From assembly GCA_964625175.1 (NCBI GenBank), contig CAZVAO010000116.1:1-6643 (forward strand): a stretch of 6,643 nt of DNA, given 5' to 3'. Shown piece after piece: positions 6,318 through 6,643 of the stretch. How positions within the stretch are numbered: position 1 is the stretch's first letter; every line of letters starts with the position of its first letter. Under the pieces are notes generated by a model. The model did not search any database, had not been told where the DNA came from, and saw only the letters and a program-made list of their open reading frames with translations. This DNA comes from CAZVAO01 sp964625175 (GTDB lineage: Bacteria > Bacillota > UBA994 > PWPR01). The translations under genes and the position numbers were made by a program.

Positions 6318-6359
6318 TGATTTGATTTTGGAGACATCTAGTAACTATGATGAAATAAC

Positions 6360-6397
6360 AAAAAGAGACAACCCGCTTCAGGGGGTTGTCTCTTTTT
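6360..6397. terminator. Bidirectional intrinsic terminator between convergent genes
   Basis: A perfect 15-bp stem pairs 6360-6374 with 6383-6397 across an eight-base loop. The stem begins with five A and ends with five T, so RNA from either strand forms a GC-containing hairpin followed by a U-tract. It lies 42 bases after the pilin-RTX stop and 34 bases beyond the stop of the minus-strand small frame, exactly where a shared terminator is needed. Confidence 0.92.
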
Positions 6398-6431
6398 GTT
6401 TGAGTTATATGGGTGTAATTCCTGAGTTAAT

Positions 6432-6530
6432 TTAAGCAATGGCACTTAACACGCCGCTAAGGATAGACGCAACGGTCACTGTTGTAGCGACTGCTATTAG
6501 AAAATCTTTCATTAAATTGCGTTTAACCAT
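6432..6530 (-). CDS. Small hydrophobic peptide, 32 residues, function unknown
   Basis: The frame encodes MVKRNLMKDFLIAVATTVTV followed by ASILSGVLSAIA and a TAA stop. Residues 3-8 are basic (K3, R4, K8) and residues 10-32 form one uncharged helix rich in A, V, T and S with small-xxx-small spacing, so it should be a single-pass inner-membrane peptide with its N-terminus inside. Support for it being real is mainly upstream. AGAGAGGTG (6537-6545, with GAGGTGAT matching the anti-SD exactly) sits at ideal distance, and TATAAT is found at 6554-6559. An in-frame ATG at 6536 would add two residues but lies within the ribosome binding site. The frame is convergent with the pilin-RTX gene and shares its terminator. 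It could be a type I toxin-like peptide, a regulatory membrane microprotein or a secreted peptide precursor. Nothing in the window decides between these. Confidence 0.6.
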   Translation of the reverse strand: MVKRNLMKDFLIAVATTVTVASILSGVLSAIA

Positions 6531-6553
6531 GACCATCACCTCTCTTTAATTCT

Positions 6554-6559
6554 ATTATA
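6554..6559 (-). promoter_or_regulatory. -10 element of the small-peptide gene
   Basis: A perfect TATAAT on the minus strand would start transcription near 6547, giving a leader of only about 17 bases that contains the ribosome binding site. The -35 region is weak: TTATAT with a 16-base spacer is the best candidate. Either an activator or an alternative upstream contact may help. Confidence 0.55.
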
Positions 6560-6608
6560 CATTCTTTTAAATAGAATATAAGAGGGTTAGGGGTTATTTA
6601 ACACAAAT

Positions 6609-6627
6609 GAAATATTTGTAATATTTC
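6609..6627. promoter_or_regulatory. AT-rich palindrome upstream of the small-peptide gene
   Basis: GAAATATT (6609-6616) and AATATTTC (6620-6627) are exact inverted copies across three bases. TGTAATATT at 6617-6625 and TGTAACATT at 6628-6636 are also near-identical direct copies with an 11-base period, about one helical turn. The pair lies some 50-80 bases upstream of the TATAAT, a possible regulator binding position. AT-richness makes chance occurrence possible. Confidence 0.35.
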
Positions 6628-6643
6628 TGTAACATTGGACAGT

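Noticed and set aside
819..6530. The pilin-RTX protein or the 32-residue peptide as the substrate of TldD/TldE
   Set aside because: They have separate promoters, strong terminators lie between them, and one has an export signal that removes it from the cytoplasm. Proximity alone is not evidence.

Overview
The window holds a compact two-gene operon (tldD-tldE), a 2.5-kb stand-alone gene for a large acidic surface or secreted protein, and a tiny convergent reading frame. All of this lies downstream of about 700 bases of non-coding DNA built from repeat-like patches. The organism cannot be named from the sequence. Base composition is moderately AT-rich. Ribosome binding sites are strong and close to the anti-SD consensus (GGAGGTG before tldD, GAGGTGAT before the small frame), and a TTG start is likely for tldD. 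The large gene carries a type IV prepilin signal and RTX repeats, which suggests a diderm bacterium with a type IV pilus or type II secretion machine. The repeat patches recall text seen between genes in PVC-group bacteria, cyanobacterial relatives and some intracellular proteobacteria. That placement is recollection only.

Region 1-785: no supported gene. It contains a two-copy 36-bp tandem repeat, a dispersed-element-like segment (112-147), a perfect 7-bp hairpin (194-213), a pair of hairpins closed by an outer stem (247-301), a CACAAAG-type element (332-354), a GTCAGTGG-type cluster (356-417) and two 84%-identical copies of a pyrimidine-rich 43-mer (498-540 and 597-639).

Region 819-3667: tldD and tldE overlap by one base (TAATG) and end at a strong intrinsic terminator. 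TldD carries the HExxxH zinc site and TldE lacks it. Together they should form the TldD/TldE metalloprotease heterodimer, which degrades or trims unfolded or modified peptides in the cytoplasm. No obvious substrate gene is adjacent.

Region 3762-6397: a sigma70-like promoter drives a monocistronic gene for an 831-residue protein. It starts with a class III (type IV) prepilin leader and pilin-like head. About 23 RTX calcium-binding nonapeptides follow, arranged in five modules that alternate with a recurring beta-rich spacer, and a worn sixth module ends the chain. The union of a pilin N-terminus with an RTX body is the most interesting thing here, because RTX proteins normally leave the cell by type I secretion without an N-terminal signal. 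A perfect 15-bp hairpin with an A-tract on one side and a T-tract on the other ends the gene and can serve both strands.

Region 6432-6643 (minus strand): a 32-residue single-helix membrane peptide has a near-ideal ribosome binding site and a perfect TATAAT, and an AT-rich palindrome lies upstream. Its function is unknown.
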